A DNA stretch of 64,000 bases from Desulfomicrobium sp. UBA5193 (GTDB lineage: Bacteria > Desulfobacterota > Desulfovibrionia > Desulfovibrionales > Desulfomicrobiaceae), in the NCBI GenBank assembly GCA_002412965.1, contig DHWB01000003.1, positions 517,149 through 581,148 on the forward strand. Direction: 5' to 3'. Positions within the stretch are counted from its first letter, which is position 1; each line of letters opens with the position of its first letter. The position numbers and the translations under genes were made by a program. A model generated the notes under the pieces. It was not told the DNA's origin and ran no database searches. It saw only the letters and a program-made list of their open reading frames with translations. Below, piece by piece: positions 50,887 through 61,208 of this stretch.

Positions 50887-51987
50887 GTGAATATACAATA
50901 CTTTGCCGAACTGTACTCCGAATTTTTACACGGTGAGCACCTTGCAAAAGTCCTTGATGAATCCCATGCCCTGATCATGGTTCTCAATTCCGACCGCCGG
51001 CTGGTCTATTGCACCCGGGAAGTTTTGGAACTGGCCCGCGCCGCAACGGTCGAGGAATTGTGGGGCAAGCGACCGGGGGATTTTATGCATTGCATCAACG
51101 CCTGCCAATCCGGATGCGGGTTCGGGCCCACCTGCTGCGATTGCGGCGCGCATCTGGGTATTCAGTCCGGTCTGAACGGCCTGTCCGGGGAAACGGAATG
51201 CGCCCTGACCACTCATGCCAATGATCGCTTCGAGGCCAGGGATTTCAAAGTCAGGGCCATCCCCCTATCCCTTGACGGCAGGACTTTTGTGGCCCTTTCC
51301 TTTCACGATTGCAGCCATGAGAAACGATGCCGCGCCCTGGAGCAGGTTTTCCTGCACGATATTTTGAATACCGTCGGCGCGGTCAAGGGGATTCTTCATT
51401 TCCTGCGGACGGATCTGAGCGGAGACAACCGGGAGCTTCTGGATACGATTTTGCCGTATTTCGACCTGTGCGTGGATGAGATCGCGGCTCAGCAAAAACT
51501 TCTGGCCGCAGAAAACAACGATCTGAGTCTTTCCCTTGAACGCTTTTCCCTTGGTCAGTTGATGCAGGGGTTGGCCAATATTCACGCTCAGCACGCCCTG
51601 GGCAGCGGCAAGGACATCCTCGTGGATGTGGACGCCTCGGACGAGCTCATTTCCGACCGGACCATCGTGCACCGCATTTGCATGAATCTGCTCAAAAATG
51701 CGCTGGAGGCGACCCCGATTGGAGGAACCGTGCGTCTGCACGGGAGAATGGAAAATGGTTTGTGCCACATCGAGGTGCATAATCCCGGGGCCATGCCCGA
51801 GGAAGTGCAGCAGCGGCTTTTTCGCCGTTCCTTCTCCACCAAGGGGCCGGGACGCGGTCTTGGAGTGTACAGCGTGCATCTCTTGTGCACGAACTACCTG
51901 CACGGCAAGGTCTGGTTCGAAACCGGCGAGGCGGGTACCGTTTTCCATGTGCGTATTCCCCAAGGCCAGGGACTGCAGCAGGACTAA
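50887..51987 (+). CDS. Sensor histidine kinase with cysteine cluster in the PAS region
   Basis: The 366-residue cytoplasmic kinase begins at a GTG (AGGAAA upstream). Residues 18-140 look like a PAS sensor, with an insert holding six cysteines at 69, 73, 77, 83, 84 and 86 (HCINACQSGCGFG, PTCCDCG). Such a cluster could bind a [Fe-S] cluster, zinc or heme, or sense redox by disulfide formation. Residues 150-365 are the kinase core: His157 in FLHDILN, N-box MNLLKNALEAT near 250, and G-box GPGRGLGVYSV. No membrane span is present. No response regulator is adjacent. It is divergent from hypF, so redox or hydrogen control is a possible link, not shown by the sequence. Confidence 0.85.
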   Translation: MNIQYFAELYSEFLHGEHLAKVLDESHALIMVLNSDRRLVYCTREVLELARAATVEELWGKRPGDFMHCINACQSGCGFGPTCCDCGAHLGIQSGLNGLSGETECALTTHANDRFEARDFKVRAIPLSLDGRTFVALSFHDCSHEKRCRALEQVFLHDILNTVGAVKGILHFLRTDLSGDNRELLDTILPYFDLCVDEIAAQQKLLAAENNDLSLSLERFSLGQLMQGLANIHAQHALGSGKDILVDVDASDELISDRTIVHRICMNLLKNALEATPIGGTVRLHGRMENGLCHIEVHNPGAMPEEVQQRLFRRSFSTKGPGRGLGVYSVHLLCTNYLHGKVWFETGEAGTVFHVRIPQGQGLQQD

Positions 51988-51991
51988 CAAT

Positions 51992-52903
51992 CTAATTTTT
52001 GAAGCGTGCAAGCCAGGTGCGCTTGAGCAGGCTTTGCAGCAGAACGTCCGGTCGAAAGGATTCCGGCTTGAGGGTGACGGGCAGCACGAAGTCCCGTGCG
52101 TCATAATCTCCGGGTTTTTGCAGGGGGTAGCTCAGGGTCGCGGGATCCGCGCCGGGAAGCCCTGCACTGAGGCATTGGTTCCAGACCGGAAAGAGCTCCA
52201 CCGTGGCGCCAAGAACCATGCCTGCGGCAGTATCCAGAGGCACCGATCCGGCGCTGGCTCCCAGAAAACCGAGCTTGTAGGCTTCTCCCGCGATGGGCCC
52301 CGTGCGGTGCATGGCCTCCACCCCGTCCATGAGGCTCACCGTTGGCGGCAGAACCTTCAAGAGGCCGCAGATCATCTCCGTGAACCTTCCTTCCTTGTCC
52401 CCGTGCAAAGCGTGCATCCACGCCTTGTTGACCCCGGTCACGCATCCGAACAGATTTTTCACCGCTCCGCTGAAGCGCATTTGGGAATGGGCCTTGAACT
52501 TGGGCAGGTTCAGGATGAGGTCGGCGTCGAGGGCGTCGGCGGAAACTGGGACCCGTACCTTGCCGCTTTGGACCCCCACTCCACGTTTAAGCGTGATGAC
52601 TTCAACCCCGATAGGTCGCAGCAGTTCAAGCAGGCCTAAGGTCCGGGCTATGGCCTGGGCGGTGCCGAAGGCCGGCGAGTCGCCCACGACCACGCGGGCT
52701 CCACGCTCGTGGCAATGGCGCGCCGCGGCGGCGATGACCTGGGCATGGGTGCAGCAGAGGTGGGCATTGCGCAGGGCGACGAAGTTGGGCTTGATCAAGA
52801 CCCGGGAGCCGGAAATGTTCGGCAGGACGCGCTCCAGCAGGCCCGGTATCTCCCTTGAAGCCTCGGCATAGTCGTGAGCATGGCCTAAAAAGACTTCAAT
52901 CAC
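51992..52903 (-). CDS. DUF362-family protein
   Basis: The 303-residue protein has the DUF362 pattern: VLPNISGSRVLIKPNFV, VVVGDSPAFG, DADLILNLPKFKAHSQM and FSGAVKNLFGCVTG. DUF362 proteins are often ferredoxin-linked in anaerobes, but this copy has few cysteines and no CxxCxxC motif. Function in general is unknown. The GTG at 52903 overlaps the stop region of the upstream rhodanese-rubrerythrin gene by 8 bases, so the two are co-translated. It is convergent with the histidine kinase gene, only 4 bases from its stop. Confidence 0.85.
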   Translation of the reverse strand: MIEVFLGHAHDYAEASREIPGLLERVLPNISGSRVLIKPNFVALRNAHLCCTHAQVIAAAARHCHERGARVVVGDSPAFGTAQAIARTLGLLELLRPIGVEVITLKRGVGVQSGKVRVPVSADALDADLILNLPKFKAHSQMRFSGAVKNLFGCVTGVNKAWMHALHGDKEGRFTEMICGLLKVLPPTVSLMDGVEAMHRTGPIAGEAYKLGFLGASAGSVPLDTAAGMVLGATVELFPVWNQCLSAGLPGADPATLSYPLQKPGDYDARDFVLPVTLKPESFRPDVLLQSLLKRTWLARFKN

Positions 52904-53729
52904 CAAAAAACCGGTTCAGGGCTTTGGAGATGACGCGGACATGGGCTTTTTCCTGCTCGGCCAGGAGCAGATAGGTCTCGACTGCCTCGGCATCGCGGTC
53001 CCGTTTGGCCAGACCCCGGTAGAGGTCGTAGGCGTAGTATTCGATCTCGCAGGCCAGTTCCAGCAGGCGCAGCACCCGGTCGTCCGGGTCCTTGCCCAGG
53101 CGGGCCATCCAGGCGGAGATGGGCTTGCCACCTTCCATGATCCTTCCGTCAAGGTGTTCGAAAACCTCTTCGAAACTCTCCAGCGTCTGCTTCTTGGCGT
53201 GCTTTCTCCAGTAGGTGAAGATGCTGCGGGCGTGCACTTCCTCCTTGCCGCCCAGATCCTTGAGCATGAGCCCCAGCTCCGTGTCCTTGTACTCCTGAGC
53301 GAGGTCGCTGTAGAAAAGCCAGGCGCCTTTTTCCATGTTCATGGCCCGATAGAGGGTCTGGGCCAGGGGCATGTCGCGCGGGAAGAGCTCAAGATGGGGG
53401 ATGTCTTTAAGCTCTTTGCCTTCCCAGCCGGTGATTCCGCCGACCAGATTGTAGAGCAGGCCCTGCCTTGGGCCCGCGTCCTTGATCAGGGCGGCGGCCA
53501 CGGCGGATCTGCCTCCGGTGCGGCAATACAGAATGAGGTTCTTGTCTTCTTCCAGTTCCCCGAGACGGTCTTCAATTTCCGGCAGGGGAATGAGTTGGGC
53601 GCCCGGAATATGGCTTTCGGCATATTCGACGGGTTGACGCACATCGACCAGAAGATAATTGCGCTCCCTGGTCTTGGTCCTGAATTCTTCCAACTCGTCA
53701 GGAAAGATATCGATCACGTTTCTGTTCAT
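52896..53729 (-). CDS. Rhodanese-rubrerythrin-like fusion
   Basis: From the ATG at 53729 (GAGGCAAAAA upstream) the protein is 277 residues. Residues 1-105 are a rhodanese domain with the active-site loop CRTGGRS (cysteine 69, inside LILYCRTGGR), which in the family takes up sulfane sulfur as persulfide. Residues 115-277 are a ferritin-like four-helix region with KDLGGKEEVHARSIF, ELACEIEYYAYDLY and LLAEQEKAHVRV. These hold the ExxH/E pairs of a di-iron site, as in rubrerythrin-like proteins. No rubredoxin cysteines are seen. The likely theme is sulfur and oxygen/peroxide handling in an anaerobe. It is followed by the DUF362 gene. Confidence 0.88.
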   Translation of the reverse strand: MNRNVIDIFPDELEEFRTKTRERNYLLVDVRQPVEYAESHIPGAQLIPLPEIEDRLGELEEDKNLILYCRTGGRSAVAAALIKDAGPRQGLLYNLVGGITGWEGKELKDIPHLELFPRDMPLAQTLYRAMNMEKGAWLFYSDLAQEYKDTELGLMLKDLGGKEEVHARSIFTYWRKHAKKQTLESFEEVFEHLDGRIMEGGKPISAWMARLGKDPDDRVLRLLELACEIEYYAYDLYRGLAKRDRDAEAVETYLLLAEQEKAHVRVISKALNRFFGD

Positions 53730-54101
53730 TTTTTGCCTCATGTCGCCCGTGGATGGCTTGATCCGTTGCATGTACGGGAAAGACCTTCATAAATCCAGAC
53801 CCCTGCCCGCATAGGCCCAGGCTGGCCGCCACGGCCCGTCCCTGTTGCGTCAGCGGGGAAAATGTTATTTGATTTTGTCATCATCTGAGGTAGATAAGCC
53901 CGGTTTGAATGCGTATATCAATCCGCGAAGTTGAAAAAACTTACCAGCTCGGTGCAAGATGGCCTGGACGATTTCGGTCAGGGAGTCCATGCGGATGTAC
54001 CCTCATTCCAGGCTCCCGAGGTGGCGGACAATGGACTGCGCCGTGCGGAGCTTTTGCCGCATGGCGCAGTTTGCCCTTATTTCGATTTTTTGGAGAAGCA
54101 C
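53730..54101. other. Intergenic region between divergent rhodanese-rubrerythrin and manC genes
   Basis: The manC frame stays open upstream to 53931 but that text is not family-like. I see no gene. AT-rich stretches at 53860-53885 and 53905-53935 could carry promoters of either gene. No clear -35/-10 pair was found. Confidence 0.4.
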
Positions 54102-55511
54102 ATGATCATTCCCGTCATTCTGGCCGGTGGTTCCGGCACCAGACTGTGGCCTCTTTCCCGCAAGCTGTATCCCAAACAGCTGCTGCCTCTGATTGACGAC
54201 AACACGCTGGTCCAGAACACTCTCATGCGTTTGCAGGACATGGAAGAGATCGCGCAGCCGGTCATCATTTGCAACGAAGACCACCGGTTCATCATCGCCG
54301 AGCAGATGCGGAGCATGGGTGTGAACCCGGCCGCCATCATTCTGGAACCTGTGGGCAGGAACACGGCCCCGGCCGTGGCCGTCGCGGCCCTGCGGGTTCT
54401 GGCGGAGGAGCCCGAGGCCCTGCTTCTGGTTTTGCCTGCGGACCACCTCATCAGCGATGTGGAAACGTTTCACGGCGCGGTGCGACAGGCCGCCGCCTAC
54501 GCCGCCAGGGGGCATCTGGTCACCTTCGGCATCGTCCCGACGGCTCCGGAAACAGGCTACGGCTATATCCTGCAGGGCAGGGCCATGGACGATTCATCAG
54601 CCAGGGCCATCGAGCGCTTTGTCGAGAAGCCTGATCTGGCCACGGCCGAAACTTATGTCAGCTCAGGACAATATTTCTGGAATTCGGGCATGTTCGTCTT
54701 CCGGGCCAGGACCGTGCTCGACGAGCTGGAGCGATTTGCCCCGGCCATTGTGCACGCCTGCCGCAAGGCTCTGGACGCCGCCGGTCAGGATCTCGATTTT
54801 CTGCGGTTGGACAAGGACGCCTTTGCCGCGTGCCCCGAAGATTCCGTTGACTACGCGGTGATGGAGCAGACGGACAAGGGCGTGATGGTGCCCCTGTCCT
54901 GCGGCTGGAACGACCTGGGCTCCTGGGAGGCGCTGTGGCAGGCCGGGGGCAAGGATGAAAGCGGCAACGTGACCAAGGGGGATGTGGTGCTCTGCGACGT
55001 GCGCGATTCCTACTTGCACGCCGAGACGCGCCTGCTGGCTGCCGTGGGGCTGGAGAACCACATCGTGGTCGAAACCTCCGACGCGGTCCTGATCTCGCCG
55101 CGCGACCGGGTGCAGGAAGTGAAGAAAATCGTGGACAAGCTCAAGGCCGAGAACCGCATTGAGGCCGTGTCCCACAAGAAGGTCTTCAGGCCTTGGGGAC
55201 ATTACGAGTCCATCGGCGACGGGGTGCGCTATCAGGTCAAGCGCATCAGCGTGACGCCGGGGCAGGTCCTGTCGCTGCAAAAGCATTTCCACCGCGCCGA
55301 ACACTGGGTGGTGGTTCAGGGCACGGCCGTGGTGACCAGGGACAACGAGGAGATCCTGCTGCGCGAGAACGAGTCCGTGTACCTGCCCCTGGGCGCGGTG
55401 CACCGCCTGGCCAATCCGGGCAAGATTCCGTTGGAACTCATCGAGGTGCAGGTCGGCAGCTACCTCGGAGAAGACGATATCGTCCGATTCGAGGACGTCT
55501 ACGGGCGTTGA
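54102..55511 (+). CDS. manC: Mannose-1-phosphate guanylyltransferase / mannose-6-phosphate isomerase
   Basis: The ATG at 54102 (TGGAGAAG upstream) begins MIIPVILAGGSGTRLWPLSR, the nucleotide-binding motif of sugar-phosphate nucleotidylyltransferases. Residues 1-330 make GDP-mannose from mannose-1-phosphate and GTP. Residues 350-469 are a cupin isomerase with FRPWGHYESIGDG, QKHFHRAEHWVVVQGTA. The bifunctional type II layout and length of 469 match ManC/AlgA/XanB. GDP-mannose feeds lipopolysaccharide, capsule or exopolysaccharide. No other polysaccharide gene is adjacent. The gene is monocistronic and ends inside the left arm of a large palindrome. Confidence 0.93.
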   Translation: MIIPVILAGGSGTRLWPLSRKLYPKQLLPLIDDNTLVQNTLMRLQDMEEIAQPVIICNEDHRFIIAEQMRSMGVNPAAIILEPVGRNTAPAVAVAALRVLAEEPEALLLVLPADHLISDVETFHGAVRQAAAYAARGHLVTFGIVPTAPETGYGYILQGRAMDDSSARAIERFVEKPDLATAETYVSSGQYFWNSGMFVFRARTVLDELERFAPAIVHACRKALDAAGQDLDFLRLDKDAFAACPEDSVDYAVMEQTDKGVMVPLSCGWNDLGSWEALWQAGGKDESGNVTKGDVVLCDVRDSYLHAETRLLAAVGLENHIVVETSDAVLISPRDRVQEVKKIVDKLKAENRIEAVSHKKVFRPWGHYESIGDGVRYQVKRISVTPGQVLSLQKHFHRAEHWVVVQGTAVVTRDNEEILLRENESVYLPLGAVHRLANPGKIPLELIEVQVGSYLGEDDIVRFEDVYGR

Positions 55512-55634
55512 GGGGCGAGAAAGGGCCGATGGCTGCGTCGCTGCGATAAAAAACGAAGCCTCATGTAGACGGCTACACTTCGGCTCCGTTTTTTATCGCG
55601 CTCCTTGCCCTCGACCCTTTCTCGCCCCTCAACG
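55506..55634. repeat. Large nested palindrome after manC
   Basis: Outer perfect 20-bp arms lie at 55506-55525 (starts CGTTGAGGGGCG) and 55615-55634. An inner perfect 13-bp stem GCGATAAAAAACG (55543-55555) pairs with CGTTTTTTATCGC (55587-55599), and a third 5-bp stem TGTAG/CTACA sits at the tip. CGAAG (55554-55558) can instead pair with CTTCG (55578-55582). The left arm contains the manC stop. The inner T-rich arm suits termination on both strands between manC and rbgA. The size and nesting resemble dispersed palindromic elements. Confidence 0.75.
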
Positions 55635-55714
55635 GGGTGTGAGGTGGGTGAGGGAAGAAAAATCTCCGGTTTGCTGTTGGGCAGGCGGGGATTTTCTTTG
55701 GTCTGGACCAGGGG

Positions 55715-56554
55715 TCAGGTTGTTTTGCGTTGAGGTGGTTTCTGGAGGCTAATCCGCCCGATCTGCCCGGCTCGCAGCTCGTTCAGCAGAATTCCGGCGG
55801 CCTTGGTCACATCGACCTCGCCACCCTTGATCAGACAACCTCGTTTTCTGCCGATGGCTTCCAGCATCTCAAGCCCCCCGGCGGGCAGTTCCGTCAATTT
55901 GTACCGGGCCAGGAGCAGGTCCGGGTATTCGCGCAGCAGATAGTCTCCGACGCGTGCGGCGACCTCGGCGTTGTCCATGGCGGTCTCGCGCACGGCTCCG
56001 CTGCCAGCCAGCATGTACGAGGCCTCCGCGTTGACGATTTTGGGCCAGAGCACGCCGGGGGTGTCGTAGAGGGTCAGTTCGTCATTGACGTGTACCCGCT
56101 TCTGCTTAGTGGTGATGGCCGCCTGATTGGCTGCACGGGCCACTTTTCGGCCGACCAGCGTGTTCATGAGCGTGGACTTGCCGACGTTGGGGATGCCCAC
56201 GATAAGGCAGTTGACAGGCTGCATGATGAAATTGCGGGCTTTGACCATGCCGGGCACGACGGCGAGGATGCGCTTTGCGTCCGCTGGGCTCGTGGCGCTT
56301 ATTTCCATGGGCACGGTCCCGCAGTCCCGGAAAAAATCTTTCCAGGCGGCGGTCACGACCGGGTCGGCCAGATCGCTCTTGTTCAGAACCTTGAGGCAGG
56401 GTCGCGGTCCGCGCAGCTCCCGCAGGAGCGGATTTTCACTGTATCCGGGCAGGCGCGCGTCCAGCACCTCGATGACCACATCCACCTTGGCCATGACCAG
56501 GGCGATCTGCTTTCTGGCCCGGTGCATGTGTCCGGGGAACCATTGAATCGACAT
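55715..56554 (-). CDS. rbgA: Ribosome-biogenesis GTPase RbgA/YlqF
   Basis: The 279-residue protein begins with IQWFPGHMHRARKQI, the signature N-terminus of YlqF. It is a circularly permuted GTPase: the G4 motif LNKSDLAD (about 57) and G5 ISATSPAD precede Walker A GIPNVGKST near residue 122 and G3 DTPGVLWP near 165. The C-terminal ANTAR-like part is present (LEMLEAIGRKRGCL). RbgA joins late steps of 50S subunit assembly in Bacillus. It starts just after the prlC stop and is the last gene of its operon. Confidence 0.92.
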   Translation of the reverse strand: MSIQWFPGHMHRARKQIALVMAKVDVVIEVLDARLPGYSENPLLRELRGPRPCLKVLNKSDLADPVVTAAWKDFFRDCGTVPMEISATSPADAKRILAVVPGMVKARNFIMQPVNCLIVGIPNVGKSTLMNTLVGRKVARAANQAAITTKQKRVHVNDELTLYDTPGVLWPKIVNAEASYMLAGSGAVRETAMDNAEVAARVGDYLLREYPDLLLARYKLTELPAGGLEMLEAIGRKRGCLIKGGEVDVTKAAGILLNELRAGQIGRISLQKPPQRKTT

Positions 56555-58642
<2,088 letters not shown>

Positions 58643-58775
58643 GGCAGTCCTTGGCATGGATCGGTTTGGTGATGGCTTTGCTGTATAAAAAACGAGAGGC
58701 TCGGACAAGAAGAGGCCGGGCTGAATCGGGAACAGGCCGTGAATTTACGTTTGCATCGGGTCGGGAGGAAATGAA

Positions 58776-58795
58776 AGGCCCGGGTTACCGGGCCT
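58776..58795 (-). terminator. Terminator-like hairpin overlapping the end of the coiled-coil gene
   Basis: AGGCCCGG (58776-58783) pairs with CCGGGCCT (58788-58795) around GTTA. On the minus strand it runs into TTTC. The T-run is short, so some readthrough into prlC is expected. Confidence 0.5.
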
Positions 58796-59423
58796 AGTTC
58801 TGGGTATTGAGTTCGGTCTGCACCTGCTGGATCAGTTCCTTGGCCTTCATCAGCTTTTCCTGCTGTTCCGGGGATTCGAGCTGGGTGGACATGTAGGAGG
58901 TTTTCTGGGTCATCTCCTGCAGGATGCTGCTCATGAGCGTGGCCCGTGTCTTGGCGGGCAGGGTTTCGAGATCGGCGACCTTGGATTCCATGGTGCCCAC
59001 CTTGGTGTCCAGGGTGGAGACGGTGGTCTTGATGGCGGCCAGATCCTGGACCTGCATGGTCAACTGTTTGATGTTCTGATTCAGGTTGAAATAGAAGCCA
59101 AGGAGCAGGATCACGGCCACAAGCGAGGCGAAAAGGGCCATCTTGCTCATGTCCCGGCGCGGAGTTTGCGGGGCGGGCGAGGCTTCGGGGGAGGAGTATT
59201 CCTGAACGGGCGTGGAGTGATGCGTCGATTGTGCAGGATCGGCCTTGGCCTGCATCTTCTCCTCGACCTCGGCGTCGGTCATGGATTTTTCCCTGGTCAG
59301 GCTTTGGGCCAGAGCCGCATACTCCGTAAAGGACGTGACCTTGGGAGATTCCTTGATCACTTCCTTGAGTTCGGCTTTTTTCGTCTTGCGTTCCAGTTGT
59401 ACGACTTTTTTCGCGGCGCCCAT
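58794..59423 (-). CDS. Membrane-anchored coiled-coil protein of unknown function
   Basis: GGAGG lies 6 bases before the ATG at 59423, while the ATG at 59429 touches it, so 59423 is the start. The 209-residue protein has a charged N-terminal part (about 1-85), one span (KMALFASLVAVILLLGFYF, near 93-111) and a C-terminal region with heptad-like repeats (LNQNIKQLTMQVQDLAAIKT, later TLDTKVGTMESKVADLE). The N-terminal text is rich in Lys, Glu and Ala. The C-terminal half would lie in the periplasm. No family is recognised. It lies between trpS and prlC in the same direction. Confidence 0.7.
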   Translation of the reverse strand: MGAAKKVVQLERKTKKAELKEVIKESPKVTSFTEYAALAQSLTREKSMTDAEVEEKMQAKADPAQSTHHSTPVQEYSSPEASPAPQTPRRDMSKMALFASLVAVILLLGFYFNLNQNIKQLTMQVQDLAAIKTTVSTLDTKVGTMESKVADLETLPAKTRATLMSSILQEMTQKTSYMSTQLESPEQQEKLMKAKELIQQVQTELNTQN

Positions 59424-59490
59424 TTTCATCCTCCATCACAAAAAATAAGATCAATACTATACAAAAAGCCGTCTGAAGACCAGCCCGGAG

Positions 59491-60504
59491 TTAGGCCCCC
59501 AGTGTCTGGATTCCCACGGACTTGCGGATTTTGTCCAGAAAAGGCCGACTGTAGGCACGGGCTTTTTCGGCGCCTTCCTTGAGCACTTTCTCGATGTAAG
59601 CCGGGTTCTGCATGAGCTCAGCATATTTCTCGCGCGGTTCGGCAAGCTGGGCGTTGACGACCTCGAACAGATCCTGCTTGACGTAGCCCCAGCCGATGCC
59701 TTCGGCGAATTTCTCGCGCATGACGGCGATCTGGTCCGGGCTGGCAAAGGCCCGGTACATGTCGAAGAGGGCGCAACCTTCGGTCTCCTTGGGTTCTTCG
59801 GGGGCCTGTGAGTTGGTCATGATCTTCATGATCAGCTTGCGCAGTTCTTTTTCCGGGGCGAAGAGCGGGATGTAGTTGTTGTAGCTCTTGCTCATCTTGC
59901 GGCCGTCGAGTCCTGTCAGCACTGCGGTAGACTCGTCCACGCGGGCCTCGGGCATGACGAAATGCTCGCCGAAGTGGTGGTTGAAGCGCTGGGCGATGTC
60001 GCGGGTCATTTCCAGGTGCTGGGTCTGGTCCTTGCCCACAGGCACGACATTGGCGTTGAACATGAGGATGTCTGCGGCCATGAGGATGGGGTAGGAGTAG
60101 AGCCCCATGGTGATGCCCTTGTCCGCGTCCTGGCTGCCGTTGTCCTCGTTTTCCTGGACCGCGGCCTTGTAGGCGTGGGCGCGGTTCATGAGACCTTTCG
60201 CCGTCATGCACGTCAATATCCAGGTCAGTTCGGAAATTTCGGGGATGTCGGACTGGGAGTAGAAAGTGCTCTTGTCCGTGTCCAGACCCAGCGCCAGCCA
60301 CGTGGCGGCCACTTCCAGACGGGACTGGTGAATCCGGGCGGGGTCGTGGCATTTGATCAGGGAATGGAAATCGGCCAGAAAATAGTAGGAGTTGACGTTT
60401 TCATCGCGGCTGGCTTCGATGGCCGGGCGGATGGCACCGACGTAATTGCCCAGGTGCGGCGTGCCGGAGGTGGTGATTCCGGTCAGTACAGTCATTTTCT
60501 TCAT
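59491..60504 (-). CDS. trpS: Tryptophanyl-tRNA synthetase
   Basis: The 337-residue class I synthetase shows the HIGH-like site SGTPHLGNYVGAIRP near residue 14 and KMSKS near residue 200. The tryptophan pocket text LYSYPILMAADILMFNANVVPVGKDQTQH is that of TrpRS rather than TyrRS. Length is normal. It charges tRNA-Trp. It is in a minus-strand gene group (ubiX, M50 protease, trpS, coiled-coil protein, prlC, rbgA). The stop of the M50 protease gene lies 10 bases upstream. No T-box or attenuator was recognised. Confidence 0.95.
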   Translation of the reverse strand: MKKMTVLTGITTSGTPHLGNYVGAIRPAIEASRDENVNSYYFLADFHSLIKCHDPARIHQSRLEVAATWLALGLDTDKSTFYSQSDIPEISELTWILTCMTAKGLMNRAHAYKAAVQENEDNGSQDADKGITMGLYSYPILMAADILMFNANVVPVGKDQTQHLEMTRDIAQRFNHHFGEHFVMPEARVDESTAVLTGLDGRKMSKSYNNYIPLFAPEKELRKLIMKIMTNSQAPEEPKETEGCALFDMYRAFASPDQIAVMREKFAEGIGWGYVKQDLFEVVNAQLAEPREKYAELMQNPAYIEKVLKEGAEKARAYSRPFLDKIRKSVGIQTLGA

Positions 60505-60514
60505 GGCAAGAACC

Positions 60515-61165
60515 TTACAGGAGGGGTTTGATGATCATGTTTTGCACAAAGGCAGAGACCGGAGACAGAATCATGCCGAGGCCTCCGGTGAAAGCCAGCA
60601 GCAGCAGGATGATGAAGCCGTAGCGTTCCAGTTGCATGAATCGCGCGGCAAGATGGCCGGGCAGCAGGGTGGCCAAAATCTTGCTGCCGTCGAGAGGCGG
60701 GATGGGCAGCAGGTTGAAAGTGCCGAGGATGGCGTTGATGAATATTCCGGCCACGGCAATGTTGATCATGGGCCGCAGGATGTATTCAGCCGCCGCTGCG
60801 CCGGGATTCTGGGCGATGATGACTAGGATTTTGAGCAGCGCCGCGAAAAAGAGCATCACGCAGAAATTGGCCACGGGGCCGGCCAGGGAGACATACATGA
60901 TGCCCCGCCGGTAATCCTTGTAATAGGCCGGGTTGATGGGCACGGGCTTGGCCCAGCCGATCATCTGGGTCAGGACCAGGACCAGGGTGCCCATAGGATC
61001 CAGATGCTTCAGCGGGTTCAAGGTCAGCCTGCCGGCCAGCTTGGCCGTGGGGTCCCCCATCAGATAGGAAACATAGCCATGTGCGACCTCATGACAGGTG
61101 ATTCCAAGAAAAAATGGGAGGGCGATAATCGAAAAGTGATAGAGTGTCTGGCTTATATCGAACAT
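60515..61165 (-). CDS. Site-2 protease-type membrane metalloprotease (M50)
   Basis: The 216-residue protein has about six spans with the zinc motif HEVAH at residues 25-29 (GITCHEVAHGYVSYLMG) and the second metal region NLLPIPPLDGSK near 160-171, where the aspartate is the third ligand. The family cleaves membrane-embedded substrates. This short form lacks PDZ and CBS domains and belongs to the Rip/YwhC-like group with no known target. It is next to trpS, a common linkage in many bacteria. Confidence 0.92.
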   Translation of the reverse strand: MFDISQTLYHFSIIALPFFLGITCHEVAHGYVSYLMGDPTAKLAGRLTLNPLKHLDPMGTLVLVLTQMIGWAKPVPINPAYYKDYRRGIMYVSLAGPVANFCVMLFFAALLKILVIIAQNPGAAAAEYILRPMINIAVAGIFINAILGTFNLLPIPPLDGSKILATLLPGHLAARFMQLERYGFIILLLLAFTGGLGMILSPVSAFVQNMIIKPLL

Positions 61166-61208
61166 AGACTGACTCGGCTATCATCAAGCGCCGCGGCGGG
61201 CAACTCTT

